DNA of 64,000 nt from Propioniciclava flava (GTDB lineage: Bacteria > Actinomycetota > Actinomycetes > Propionibacteriales > Propionibacteriaceae), in contig NZ_PPCV01000005.1 in the NCBI RefSeq assembly GCF_004126535.1, forward strand, positions 205,883-269,882. Reading direction: 5' to 3'. Under the pieces are notes generated by a model. The model was not told the origin of the DNA and made no database searches. It saw nothing but the letters and a program-made list of their open reading frames with translations. Below are positions 28,701 to 37,616 of this stretch, piece after piece. Every line of letters begins with the position of its first letter. The first letter of the stretch is position 1. Position numbers and translations under genes: made by a program.

Positions 28701-29447
28701 GTGGACGAGGAGCGTGGCAATGGCGTGGGCGGTTTCCTGAAGGAGACGGCAATCGTCGTGGTAGGGGCTTTGATTGCCTCCACCTTGCTCCGGCTCTTCC
28801 TCGTCCAGGTCTTCCTCATCCCATCGGGCTCCATGGAGTCCACTTTGAATATCAACGATCGCGTCGCCGTGCAGAAGGTCACTCCCTTCCAGCGCGGCGA
28901 CGTCGTCGTGTTTCGTGACGACTTGGAATGGCTGGGTAACCCGGACCGATTCGCCCATGAGCCATGGCAGGATGCGCTGATCTTCCTCGGCCTGATGCCG
29001 GATCCCTCCGCTGGACACCTGATCAAGCGGGTCATCGGGACGGCCGGCGACAGGGTCGTCTGCTGTGACGTTGATGGACGCATCACGGTGAATGGGGCCG
29101 CTCTCGACGAAACGGCGTACCTCTACACCGACGATGCCGGGGTCCAAAACGCGCCCTCGCTGTACCCCTTCGATGTCGTCGTGCCTGCCGGGCGCATCTT
29201 TGTGATGGGTGATCACCGGGAGGCGTCGGCCGACTCACGTTGTCATCTTTCCGAGAATGCTCTGGGCGTGACGAACCTGGGCGGGTTCCCTTCACGAGAT
29301 TCTGTGGTGGGCGTGGCTGCGGTCACACTCTTCCCCTTCGAGCGATGGCGGACCTTCTCCACTCCCACTGTTTTCGGCGGTATCCCCGCCCCAGCGTCAC
29401 CGGCTCCCGAACGGCCGGTGATCACCGGGGAACTGCCTCCCTGCTGA
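28701..29447 (+). CDS. lepB: Signal peptidase I
   Basis: This 248-residue membrane protease removes signal peptides from exported proteins. A single N-terminal transmembrane helix (about residues 16-38) precedes the catalytic Ser44 in PSGSMEST. The catalytic Lys is in HLIKRVIG, and box E is GDHREASADSR. The C-terminus is a short Pro-rich tail. Start is GTG 28701, 20 bp after rplS, with AGGAGG at about 28687-28692. It overlaps rnhB by one base. Confidence 0.94.
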   Translation: MDEERGNGVGGFLKETAIVVVGALIASTLLRLFLVQVFLIPSGSMESTLNINDRVAVQKVTPFQRGDVVVFRDDLEWLGNPDRFAHEPWQDALIFLGLMPDPSAGHLIKRVIGTAGDRVVCCDVDGRITVNGAALDETAYLYTDDAGVQNAPSLYPFDVVVPAGRIFVMGDHREASADSRCHLSENALGVTNLGGFPSRDSVVGVAAVTLFPFERWRTFSTPTVFGGIPAPASPAPERPVITGELPPC

Positions 29448-30085
29448 TGAGCTTCATCATCCGTCGAGACGCGGGCCTGTACGGGTACGAGCGGGCGCTG
29501 CGGCGAGCCGGGTTCGACCTGGTGGCCGGCGTGGATGAGGCGGGCCGGGGTGCGTGCGCCGGGCCGCTGGTCGCCGCCGCCGTCATCTTGCCGACGCGTC
29601 CCATCGAGGGCCTGGCTGACTCGAAGAAGCTGACGGCCGCACGTCGGGAGAGGCTGTATCCCGAGATCACGCAACGAGCGTTGGCATGGTCGGTCGTCCG
29701 GGTGGAGCCCGAGGAGTGCGACGCTTTGGGCATGCATGTCGCTGACGTGGAAGCGCTCCGGCGTGCCGTAGCCCGTCTCGACACGCGCCCTCATTTCGTC
29801 TTGACCGACGGCTTTCCCGTCGACGGGCTGGGAACTCCATCACTGGCGATGTGGAAGGGGGACGCGGTGGCTGCCTCGGTGGCCGCAGCGTCGATCATCG
29901 CCAAAGTGACCCGCGACCGCATCATGGTGGACTACGCGGCGGAGTTCCCCACGTACCAATTCGACGTCCACAAGGGATATTGCACGGCGCTGCATCAGTC
30001 GGAACTGGACGAGCAGGGCCCGTGCGCGATTCATCGTCAGGCTTGGGACAATGTGGCGCGAACCACTAAGCTGAAACGGTCATGA
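29447..30085 (+). CDS. rnhB: Ribonuclease HII
   Basis: RNase HII removes ribonucleotides from DNA and RNA primers. This 212-residue protein has GVDEAGRGACAGPL with the first catalytic acids, LADSKKL, the downstream DGF segment and HKGYCTALHQ. ATG 29447 overlaps the lepB stop as TGATG. The frame is open further upstream inside lepB and is not used. DUF2469 follows with an ATGA overlap, which is the standard actinobacterial order. Confidence 0.96.
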   Translation: MSFIIRRDAGLYGYERALRRAGFDLVAGVDEAGRGACAGPLVAAAVILPTRPIEGLADSKKLTAARRERLYPEITQRALAWSVVRVEPEECDALGMHVADVEALRRAVARLDTRPHFVLTDGFPVDGLGTPSLAMWKGDAVAASVAAASIIAKVTRDRIMVDYAAEFPTYQFDVHKGYCTALHQSELDEQGPCAIHRQAWDNVARTTKLKRS

Positions 30086-30393
30086 GCACCGACGATCTAG
30101 AGCAGTACGAGTCCGAGCTGGAGTTGCAGCTGTACCGCGAGTACAAGGACGTCGTGGGCATCTTCACGTATGCCGTGGAGACCGAGCGCCGATTTTACCT
30201 GTGCAACGCCGTGGATCTGAAGGTGCGCACCGAGGGCGGCGACGTCTACTACGAGGTGTCCATGGGGGACGCCTGGGTGTGGGACATGTACCGGCCCGCT
30301 CGTTTCGTGAAGTCAGCCAAGGTGTTGACCTTCCGCGATGTGTCGATCGAGGAGATTACGCATTCGGAACTGCAGGTTCCCGACAGCCTGTAG
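30082..30393 (+). CDS. DUF2469 family protein
   Basis: This 103-residue protein is an almost invariant actinobacterial neighbour of rnhB (M. tuberculosis has a homologue in the same place). It is rich in acidic and aromatic residues (ELELQLYREYKDVVGIFTYAVETERRFYL is split here between its helix and strand) and has no known enzymatic motif. It overlaps rnhB by ATGA. A TAAGCT box ends 9 nt before the ATG, so it may also have its own leaderless promoter inside rnhB. Function is unknown. Confidence 0.93.
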   Translation: MSTDDLEQYESELELQLYREYKDVVGIFTYAVETERRFYLCNAVDLKVRTEGGDVYYEVSMGDAWVWDMYRPARFVKSAKVLTFRDVSIEEITHSELQVPDSL

Positions 30394-30492
30394 ACCTCTC
30401 ACGATCCACAAGGGGGGCCAGATGTCCTGCTGGTCGTCCACAGGCCAGCGTGATCGTGACGCGCCACGCGTGGGAGCGCCCAACGTGAGTTC

Positions 30493-30855
30493 GTGGATGA
30501 ACGACGTGGCATCGGGGCCCGGGGCGAGGAGTTGGCCGCCCGTTATCTCACGCGGCTGGGCTGGTCCGTCCTGGCGCGCAACTGGCGTTGCCGATACGGC
30601 GAACTGGATCTGATCTGCCGCCAACCTGACGGGACGGTGGTGGTGTGCGAGGTGAAATCCCGCACCGGGCACGGCTATGGAACCCCGTTGGAGGCCATCA
30701 CTCACGCCAAGGCGCAGCGTCTGCGACAGCTGACCGCCGCGTGGGTGAAGGAACACGACCAACCCGTCACTCGCCTCCGCATCGACGCGGTCGGTGTCTT
30801 GTGGCATCGCGACGGCACGGCGAGTGTGACCCATGAGCGGGGGATCGCGCGATGA
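30493..30855 (+). CDS. UPF0102 (YraN) nuclease-fold protein
   Basis: This 120-residue YraN-family protein has a predicted restriction-endonuclease-like fold. It begins GIGARGEELAARYLTRLGW and has the putative active-site pieces GELDLIC and VVCEVKSR. Its function is not firmly established; its fixed place before comM and dprA hints at DNA processing. Start GTG 30493 is chosen from family length. It overlaps comM as ATGA. The ~100 bp before it holds no other gene. Confidence 0.93.
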   Translation: MDERRGIGARGEELAARYLTRLGWSVLARNWRCRYGELDLICRQPDGTVVVCEVKSRTGHGYGTPLEAITHAKAQRLRQLTAAWVKEHDQPVTRLRIDAVGVLWHRDGTASVTHERGIAR

Positions 30856-32381
30856 AACTCGGGCTAGCGCAGAGCGTGGGGCTCATCGGCATGGACGCCA
30901 CGGTGGTGGACGTGGAGGCGGTCGTGGGTGGCGGCCTACCTCGCACGGTCATCGTCGGCCTTCCCGATGCGGCCCTGCACGAGGCTGGTGATCGCTGTCG
31001 TGCTGCACTCACCCAGGCCGGGTTCACCTGGCCCGACCAGCGCGTCACGATCAATCTGAGCCCGGCCTCGCTGCCCAAGGCAGGAACCCACTTCGACATC
31101 GCCATCGCCGCCGCGGTCCTGACAGCAGCGACCTTGCTCCCGGCGGGACGCCTCCAAGGGACGGTCTTCTTGGGGGAACTGGGTTTGAACGCGCGCGTTC
31201 GTTCTGTCCGGGGAGTTCTTCCGGCCGTGCTCGCCGCAGCGAACGCCGGGTTCACGCGTGCCGTGGTTCCGGCCGCGCACGTCCATGAGGCCAGTCTCGT
31301 CGAGGGCATCGAAGTGGTGGGAGTGAACACTCTCCACGATGTCGCGACGTGGCTGCGTGGAGGGGAAGTACCTTTGCCCGCGCCAGAGCCCGCCGAGACG
31401 GTGGAGGAACACCAGTGGGATCTGGTGGATGTAGCTGGGCAGTTGGAGGCGCGTTGGGCCATCGAAGTGGCCGCTGCAGGGCGCCACCACGTGTTCTTGA
31501 CGGGGCCACCGGGTGTGGGCAAGACGCTCTTGGCCGAACGACTCCCCGGGATCCTTCCCGAGTTGTCCCCCTCGGAAGCCCTGGAGGTGGCGGCGATTCG
31601 TTCCGTCAGCGGGCTTGCGCTCGGCACCCAGTTGTCGCGCCGTGCCCCCTTCTCCGCCCCGCACCATTCGGCTTCGGTGGCAGCGATGGTGGGAGGCGGC
31701 GCTCGGATCGCCCAGCCTGGCGCGATCTCGCTCGCCCATCGCGGCATCCTCTTCTTGGACGAAGCGCCAGAGTTCAGTCCGCGCGCACTCGACGCTTTGC
31801 GAACACCCTTGGAATCGGGGCGAGTCGAACTGGCCCGCTCGTTGGCCAGTACGAGCTATCCGGCACGATTCCAACTCGTGCTCGCCGCCAATCCTTGCCC
31901 GTGCGGGCATGCGGGCCAAGCCGGAGTTCACTGTGAATGCACGCCGATGGCGGTCCGGCGTTACGGCGCACGGCTCTCCGGGCCGATCCTTGACCGCGTC
32001 GACATCATTGCGCCCCTACGCCCGATGACGAAGTCCTACTTGCGTGCGGCGGGCTCCACCGGCGAGCCGAGCGCTGCCGTCGCGGCCCGTGTGGCCGAGG
32101 CGCGCGAGCGTCAGCGCGTGCGCCTCGAGCCGGTGGGGTGTCGGACGAACGCAGAAGTGCCCGGATCAGTCCTGCGGACGTCTTTGCCCCGTCCGGAGGG
32201 AGTGGACCTCCTCGAAGCGACGATGACGCGCGGGCTGCTCAGCCTGCGTGGGCTGGACAAGGTCCTGCGACTTGCGTGGACGATCGCCGACCTTAACGGC
32301 GCGGATCGGCCGCGGCTCGATCATGTTCGCGCGGCGATCGCACTGCGTCGGGGCGAGGACCAGGCGGGGGTGGTGTCATGA
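30852..32381 (+). CDS. comM: ComM/YifB-type Mg-chelatase-like AAA+ ATPase
   Basis: This 509-residue protein has an N-terminal Lon-like ChlI domain (residues ~1-165), a AAA+ core with Walker A GPPGVGKTLLAE and Walker B ILFLDEAPEF, and the C-terminal MG-chelatase domain. A cysteine cluster (NPCPCGHAG ... CEC) is typical. In Vibrio and Acinetobacter ComM is a branch-migration helicase used in natural transformation; a similar recombination role is inferred here. It is coupled to both neighbours by 4-bp overlaps. Confidence 0.93.
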   Translation: MKLGLAQSVGLIGMDATVVDVEAVVGGGLPRTVIVGLPDAALHEAGDRCRAALTQAGFTWPDQRVTINLSPASLPKAGTHFDIAIAAAVLTAATLLPAGRLQGTVFLGELGLNARVRSVRGVLPAVLAAANAGFTRAVVPAAHVHEASLVEGIEVVGVNTLHDVATWLRGGEVPLPAPEPAETVEEHQWDLVDVAGQLEARWAIEVAAAGRHHVFLTGPPGVGKTLLAERLPGILPELSPSEALEVAAIRSVSGLALGTQLSRRAPFSAPHHSASVAAMVGGGARIAQPGAISLAHRGILFLDEAPEFSPRALDALRTPLESGRVELARSLASTSYPARFQLVLAANPCPCGHAGQAGVHCECTPMAVRRYGARLSGPILDRVDIIAPLRPMTKSYLRAAGSTGEPSAAVAARVAEARERQRVRLEPVGCRTNAEVPGSVLRTSLPRPEGVDLLEATMTRGLLSLRGLDKVLRLAWTIADLNGADRPRLDHVRAAIALRRGEDQAGVVS

Positions 32382-33574
32382 GTGCGACCCACGAGGAGCG
32401 TATGGCGCGCTTGGCGCTGAGTTGTGTCGTCGAGCCGGGCGACCTCCAGTTGGCTCAACTGCTGGAAACCTACTGTGTCGAGGAGATCTGGGAGCGCCTG
32501 CGCCAGGACGGCCCGCCGGGGGCATGGCGCAATCGCGCCCACGCTTTGAACCTCGAACACGTCACTCAACAAGCCCAGAAGGCGGCGGCTCGATTTGTGA
32601 TTCCCGGTGACGCACAGTGGCCGGCGGCGCTGGGTGATCTTGCCGCGGCAGACCCGGTCCGCGACTGGGGAGGGACGCCTCTGGGGTTATGGGTGAAAGG
32701 AAACGGCGCGCTGGGCCCTATGACCAGAGACGCCGTCTCGGTGGTCGGAGCCAGGGCCGCGAGTCCCTACGGCGAGAGGGTGGCTGCGGAACTGGCCGGT
32801 GCGGCGGCTGAGCGTGGGTGTTGTGTCGTCTCGGGGGCGGCCTATGGAATCGATGCTGCGGCCCACCGCGGGGCTCTTGCATCCCAGGGATCGACCGTTG
32901 CCGTGGTGGCTGGGGGCGTTGACGAGGCCTACCCTCGGGCGCATCGGCGCCTGTTGGACGACATCGCCGAATCAGGCTGCATCGTGTCAGAAGTGCGGGT
33001 GGGGGAGCACCCGACCCGACGGCGTTTCCTGGTCCGGAATCGGCTCATCGCCGCTTTGTCGGCAGGCACGGTCATCGTCGAAGCCTCGCTGCGCAGCGGG
33101 GCGCGAAACACGGCCTCGTGGGCCACCGCGTGTGGCCGCGTTGTGATGGCCGTTCCAGGGCCCGTCACCAGCGCCACTTCCGTCACCCCGCATCGGCTCA
33201 TTCGCGAGGGAGAGGCGACGCTGGTCACATGCATCGATGACGTGCTCGAACTCATTCACCCCCTCGGGGAGGTGATGCCACAGCGGGAACGGCGCGGTCG
33301 ACTGCTGGATTCGCTGTCAGACCAGGCAAAGGCTGTTTTCGAAGCGCTCCCTTTGCGGGGCGGGCGGGATGCAGGCGAGATCTCCCTGAGGGCCGGAATG
33401 CCGCTCCCTGAGGTCATGGCGGCCTTGGTCGGTCTCGCCGACGCCGGTTGGGCGCGCCCGCTCTCCGATGGTCGATGGGGCCTTGGCCCTACGAGTGACA
33501 GACCGGTGGCCGAAGCGGACACTGCCTCCTACCCCGAAAGCGGTCGAAGTCTGGGGGAGCAAGCGGGGTTCTGA
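32378..33574 (+). CDS. dprA: DNA-processing protein DprA
   Basis: DprA loads RecA on incoming single-stranded DNA. This 398-residue protein has the Rossmann-fold core VSVVGARAASPYGERVA, VVSGAAYGIDAAAHRGAL, RRFLVRNRLIAALS and AVPGPV. A C-terminal winged-helix domain (about residues 310-375) is present. It starts with an ATGA overlap on comM and ends the operon, 53 bp from the convergent TauE-type gene. No other competence genes lie in the window. Confidence 0.95.
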   Translation: MSATHEERMARLALSCVVEPGDLQLAQLLETYCVEEIWERLRQDGPPGAWRNRAHALNLEHVTQQAQKAAARFVIPGDAQWPAALGDLAAADPVRDWGGTPLGLWVKGNGALGPMTRDAVSVVGARAASPYGERVAAELAGAAAERGCCVVSGAAYGIDAAAHRGALASQGSTVAVVAGGVDEAYPRAHRRLLDDIAESGCIVSEVRVGEHPTRRRFLVRNRLIAALSAGTVIVEASLRSGARNTASWATACGRVVMAVPGPVTSATSVTPHRLIREGEATLVTCIDDVLELIHPLGEVMPQRERRGRLLDSLSDQAKAVFEALPLRGGRDAGEISLRAGMPLPEVMAALVGLADAGWARPLSDGRWGLGPTSDRPVAEADTASYPESGRSLGEQAGF

Positions 33575-33627
33575 GTTGGCGTGCCACGGCCATGCCCGGC
33601 GCCCCCGGCCATGCAAGGTGCCAGGGA

Positions 33628-34437
33628 TTAGCGCAACAGCAGCGCCAGGGAGGCCAAGCCCGACGCGGTAATCGTGACGACCTCAAACTGGCGCTGGGTG
33701 ACCTTCCCGATGACCCACACACCCGCGAGGGTGCCCAGGAGGACGGCAGGAATGAGGAGTGCAACCAAGGTCAGGTTCGTGGGGGAGTAGAGCCCGAGGC
33801 CTACGGTGAAAGGTGTCTTGGAGAGGTTGACGAGAAAGAAGAACCAAGCGTTGGTACCGATGAAGCGGGCTTTGTCCACCCGGGACGCCAGGAAGTACAG
33901 CGCCATGACGGGGCCCGCGGCGTTCGCCGTCATCGTCGCAAAACCGGCCGCGCCACCCGTCAGCACGGCCCTGCCCCACCGGGGGGTAGGCGAGAGGCGC
34001 TGCGGCGAGGCTTCGTCGGCGCTCGCCAGGGCCGGCATGGCTGCCGTCTCGTGAGGGGAGTCTCGTCGGCGGCGCTGCCACAACTGCAGCAGGACCATCA
34101 CGACCAGCAGCCCTCCAATGGTGCGGCGCATCACTACGTCATCTACCACTGACATGAAGAGGGCCCCTAGCGCCAAGCCAGGCAGCACGCTGGGCAACAA
34201 GCGCAGCAGCAACGCCCAGGACACAGTGCGGTATCGGCTGACGGCGACGACGTCGCCGACGAGAAGCAACAGCAAAACGGTGGCGGTCGACTCCTTCGCT
34301 GGCATTCCCCAGGCGAAGACGGCCACAGCGATGGCGGCGACGCCACCAAACGATGTCTTGGAGAAGCCGATGATGACCGCTCCAGCCGCCATCGCGGCCA
34401 ACAGCGGCCAGCCGAACGTCGCAATCAGGTCAGGCAC
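33628..34437 (-). CDS. TauE/SafE-family membrane permease
   Basis: This 269-residue protein has about eight hydrophobic segments in two halves separated by a charged cytoplasmic loop (RRRRDSPHET region). The first half carries GFSKTSFGG, and the second ATMTANAAGPVMALYFLA and NLSKTPF, both hallmarks of the TauE/SafE family. The family is thought to export sulfonates, sulfite or other small anions; the cargo here is unknown. GTG 34437 has a TACAGT box 6 nt upstream on its strand, suggesting a leaderless start. It converges with dprA. Confidence 0.85.
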   Translation of the reverse strand: MPDLIATFGWPLLAAMAAGAVIIGFSKTSFGGVAAIAVAVFAWGMPAKESTATVLLLLLVGDVVAVSRYRTVSWALLLRLLPSVLPGLALGALFMSVVDDVVMRRTIGGLLVVMVLLQLWQRRRRDSPHETAAMPALASADEASPQRLSPTPRWGRAVLTGGAAGFATMTANAAGPVMALYFLASRVDKARFIGTNAWFFFLVNLSKTPFTVGLGLYSPTNLTLVALLIPAVLLGTLAGVWVIGKVTQRQFEVVTITASGLASLALLLR

Positions 34438-34493
34438 CCGACGACTGTATTGGGTAGTGCGGACCAGGGGGGTACTGCGGACCGATCCTGACG

Positions 34494-34528
34494 CCGGTGT
34501 CCGGTGTCCGGTGTCCGGCGTCCGGCGT
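34494..34528. repeat. Five tandem heptamers in the 34438-34758 intergenic region
   Basis: CCGGTGT is repeated three times, then CCGGCGT twice, without gaps. The surrounding 320-bp gap between the divergent TauE-type and mannitol-dehydrogenase genes also repeats TGCGGACC twice (about 34458 and 34476). Otherwise it shows no gene. Confidence 0.85.
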
Positions 34529-34758
34529 GTGCACGGCTCGTCCCGGACAACCGGGGCAACACCCCTGGCCAGCGGGGACGGGGGTGTTACGTTGAGAGAA
34601 CCGCCAGCCTGGGGCGCCCACGACGTGACGCGCGGCTGGAGGTGGAGAACGCGGACGTCCCGATGGGGTGTCGTCAGGACTCCAATCGCAGCAACTTTTC
34701 TCGCAGTCGCAGTCGCAGCCGCGTTTGGCGGCTTGAAACGGATTGGTGATCAACGAGC

Positions 34759-36246
34759 ATGACCGAGCAACTCAATCGCCTCAACGTGAACCGGGAGGCG
34801 ATCCTCGGAGCTTCCGCGCCGGAGCGCACCGGCATCATTCACTTTGGGCTCGGCAACTTCCATCGCGCTCACGCGGCCGTGAATACGGCATTGGCCATGG
34901 CCGCCGAGCCGGGAGACTGGGGCATCGTCGGGATCGCGAATCGCTCCCGCAAGGTCACCTCCGCGCTGGAGGCGCAAGACGGCCTCTACAGCGTTGTCAC
35001 GCTGGACCCCGAGGCGGAACATGTCGACGTGGTGGACGTCCATCGGCGCTTCTTGGTCGCCGCCGAGGATGGGCCAGCCATCATCGAAGCCGTCGCTGAT
35101 CCTGCACACAAGATCATCACGCTGACCATCTCGGAGAACGGCTATCACCTCGATGGCCGCACGGGAAAGCTGGACGTGGAGTCGCCCGACATCAAGGCCG
35201 ACCTGGCCGAGGGTGCCGAGCCCACGACGCCGTTGGGGCAAATCGTGGCGGGACTGACCGCGCGTTTCGCGGCCAATGCTGCTCCCATGACGGTGCTGTC
35301 TTGCGACAATCTGCTGTCTGCGGGCAACACCACGCGTGCGGCCGTCCTTCAGTTTGCTGAGGCCGCACACTCCAGTGACGAGTTCCTGGCATGGTTGGAC
35401 GGCCACGTCACCTTCCCGAACGCCATGGTGGATCGCATCGTGCCCGCGCCCACGGAGGGGACCAAAGCCGAGGTGGAGGAGGCGCTGGGCCTGCACGACG
35501 AGGCGCCGGTGCCCGCGGAACTGTTCACGATGTGGGTCATTGAAGACAAGTTCGCGGCTGGGCGTCCGAAGTGGGAAGCGGCCGGAGCGATCTTCTCCGA
35601 CGAAGTCGAGAAGTACGAACTGGTCAAGCTCCGCCTCCTCAACGGGGGACACTCGCTCATCGCGTACCTGGGCGGCCTGGATCGCCAGGAGACGATCCCG
35701 GACTCACGGGCACAGCAGTTCATCGCCGACGCCACGCGCCAGGCGCTCGAAGTGGACTACCTTCCCAGCATCGACCTTCCGGCCAACTTCGATCCCCAGG
35801 AGTACATCGACAGTTTGTTCCGTCGTTGGAGCAACACGGTTCTAGGGGACAAGACCTCTCGCGTTGGGTCGGACGGTTCGACCAAGCTTCTCCAGCGTGT
35901 CCCGATCCCGGCACTCACCGCGCTCGCGCAGGGACGGATGCCCGAGCAACTGGCGTTGACCGTCAGCGCCTGGATGTGCTGCTGCATTCCTCCGCGCGGT
36001 TTCGAACCGGGCCCGATCGCCGACGCGATGATTGAGCCCAAGGCGGACCTCCTCAAGGCGGCCACCGCACAGGCCACCTCGGTGCGAGAGCACGTCGAGG
36101 CCATCCTGGATTCCGGAGTGTTCCCCGACGACCTCGTCGGGCAGCAAGCGTTCCGCGATCGCGTGGTGGAGTACGCCGAGATGATCGTGGCTGATGGCGT
36201 CCGGGAAGCAGCCGCTGTTGCGCTCAAGCGAGGCGCTCAGGCCTAA
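34759..36246 (+). CDS. Mannitol dehydrogenase-family NAD(P)-dependent oxidoreductase
   Basis: This 495-residue long-chain polyol/sugar-acid dehydrogenase belongs to the family of mannitol 2-dehydrogenase, D-arabinitol dehydrogenase and fructuronate reductase. It shows the nucleotide-binding IIHFGLGNFHRAH (about residues 26-38), VLSCDNL, FPNAMVDRIVP and the catalytic YELVKLRLLNGGHS segment. Three consecutive cysteines (WMCCCIPP) near residue 412 are unusual. The exact substrate cannot be assigned. It is convergent with a DUF4862 gene across a shared terminator. The pair may belong to one sugar-alcohol or sugar-acid pathway, which is inference from position. Confidence 0.88.
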   Translation: MTEQLNRLNVNREAILGASAPERTGIIHFGLGNFHRAHAAVNTALAMAAEPGDWGIVGIANRSRKVTSALEAQDGLYSVVTLDPEAEHVDVVDVHRRFLVAAEDGPAIIEAVADPAHKIITLTISENGYHLDGRTGKLDVESPDIKADLAEGAEPTTPLGQIVAGLTARFAANAAPMTVLSCDNLLSAGNTTRAAVLQFAEAAHSSDEFLAWLDGHVTFPNAMVDRIVPAPTEGTKAEVEEALGLHDEAPVPAELFTMWVIEDKFAAGRPKWEAAGAIFSDEVEKYELVKLRLLNGGHSLIAYLGGLDRQETIPDSRAQQFIADATRQALEVDYLPSIDLPANFDPQEYIDSLFRRWSNTVLGDKTSRVGSDGSTKLLQRVPIPALTALAQGRMPEQLALTVSAWMCCCIPPRGFEPGPIADAMIEPKADLLKAATAQATSVREHVEAILDSGVFPDDLVGQQAFRDRVVEYAEMIVADGVREAAAVALKRGAQA

Positions 36247-36259
36247 ACCCCTCACCGCC

Positions 36260-36297
36260 AAAGAGTCCCGCTCCCCCCAGGAGGAGCGGGACTCTTT
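36260..36297. terminator. Bidirectional terminator
   Basis: AAAGAGTCCCGCTCC (36260-36274) and GGAGCGGGACTCTTT (36283-36297) form a perfect 15-bp stem with an 8-nt loop, A/T-tailed on both sides, between convergent genes. Confidence 0.9.
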
Positions 36298-36325
36298 GCG
36301 CGAATGCGGACGACGGGGTGGTGGT

Positions 36326-37225
36326 TTACAGCAGTTCGGCGAAGAGGTCGACGATCGCGCCGAGTTGGGTGGCACGCTCCTCAACGGGAAGGTCGTCGGG
36401 CCGCAAACCGAACTTGAGCCCGACGATGACGTCATCACCGGCAGCCTCCAAAGCTGCGGTGATCTCCTCGGCCCCCAGGAGGGTGCCAGGGGGAGAGAAC
36501 GGCAGCCCAGCGGGGGGAAGGTGGCGATCGAGCCACGTCCCGAAGTCGCTGTGCTCGCCGGAGGCGCTGGAGAAGAAGACTGCTCCCAGCACGCCAGCCT
36601 CTGCGGCGCGTCGGATATGACTCAAGGGGAGGTCCTTGCCGCGACCCTCCAGCGCGCTGCGCCCCCAGTTGATGCCGATCTTCCAGCGTGGATCCGCTGA
36701 CGCTTCGACGAGGGAGAGTTCCTCCTCGAAAGTCAAAAAGGCCTTTTCGCCGTGGTGGTCGGGGGTGGTCGCGTCGCCGTGCTCCACGAGGAACACCATC
36801 TCTGAGCCCCAATCCCAGCCGCTGATGGTCGCCATCGATGCGGCCATGGCTTCGGCGTCGGCCGTGTTGCTCGGTCCGCTGTGGAACTCGATCGCCTGGA
36901 CGTGATGGCACTGCTCGCGGAGAGCGGCGATGTCGTCTCGCGCCTGGGCTGCGAACGCTAAGGCCGCGTTCCGCCCTGCCTCATCGGGGGAGGCGAGCCC
37001 GAACGTTGCATCGTTGGCAATGCGGCCCATCGTCCCGGGAATGCAGGTGATGACGTGAGACCACTCGGCCCGCCATGAGGGATGAGCGACGACGTGGTCG
37101 ACCTGCGGAAGCTCCAGGCCACCCACGATGGGTCGGGCCGCGAGGGCATCCAGAATGATCGATTCGCCCGTGTCGGCGCTCGGGGAGTAGGCGGCGTAGG
37201 CGCCCACGATGAGGTGCTTGGACAT
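36326..37225 (-). CDS. DUF4862 family protein
   Basis: This 299-residue protein matches the DUF4862 pattern: a start of KHLIVGAYAAYSP, an FHSGP segment, FLVEHGD, then INWGRSALEGR and a GFHLxG-free C-terminus ending in AIVDLFAELL. It looks like a TIM-barrel sugar isomerase/epimerase-like fold, but no activity is established. ATG 37225 is chosen over an upstream TTG. It is divergent from the LCP gene and convergent with the mannitol-dehydrogenase-family gene. Confidence 0.75.
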   Translation of the reverse strand: MSKHLIVGAYAAYSPSADTGESIILDALAARPIVGGLELPQVDHVVAHPSWRAEWSHVITCIPGTMGRIANDATFGLASPDEAGRNAALAFAAQARDDIAALREQCHHVQAIEFHSGPSNTADAEAMAASMATISGWDWGSEMVFLVEHGDATTPDHHGEKAFLTFEEELSLVEASADPRWKIGINWGRSALEGRGKDLPLSHIRRAAEAGVLGAVFFSSASGEHSDFGTWLDRHLPPAGLPFSPPGTLLGAEEITAALEAAGDDVIVGLKFGLRPDDLPVEERATQLGAIVDLFAELL

Positions 37226-37418
37226 GGGCCCATGATCGCAGGGATTCCTCACTGAACAGGGGGGAAGGGTCAACTCGACCGATGTTGCCGCAGCGAGGGC
37301 GGTACGGCTTCTGCGGGCGCGACCATAGTCTGATCCGCCATCGGCTCCCGGGCTCGCCCTCGCGTCCGGTCTGTGTCAGGCATGCGGGAGGCAAGGGTGG
37401 CCCCGTACTCTTTCGACT

Positions 37419-37616
37419 ATGGCCTTGATGCTGGACGCTTTGACGCACCCGCGCGCGGTGGCTCCGATGACAGGTGGCATGGTGACGACGGGCGCGGCGA
37501 TCGACATCGCCCGGGTGGGGTTCGGCGGCCTCCTCGCCGGACGCCTGAGCGTCGCCCCGTGGTCCTCCTCGGGACCATCGGTGCGGCCAGACAGCATGAC
37601 GGGACTGATGCGATGA
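37419..37616 (+). CDS. Possible small ORF coupled to the LCP gene
   Basis: This is a 65-codon frame starting at ATG 37419. A TACTCT box ends 7 nt before the ATG, the leaderless layout seen at many genes here. Its stop overlaps the LCP start as ATGA. The product is Ala/Gly/Met-rich with a mildly hydrophobic middle (AAIDIARVGFGGLLAG) and matches no family I know. It could be a real small protein, a leader cistron, or chance. The remainder of 37226-37612 shows no gene. Confidence 0.35.
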   Translation: MALMLDALTHPRAVAPMTGGMVTTGAAIDIARVGFGGLLAGRLSVAPWSSSGPSVRPDSMTGLMR

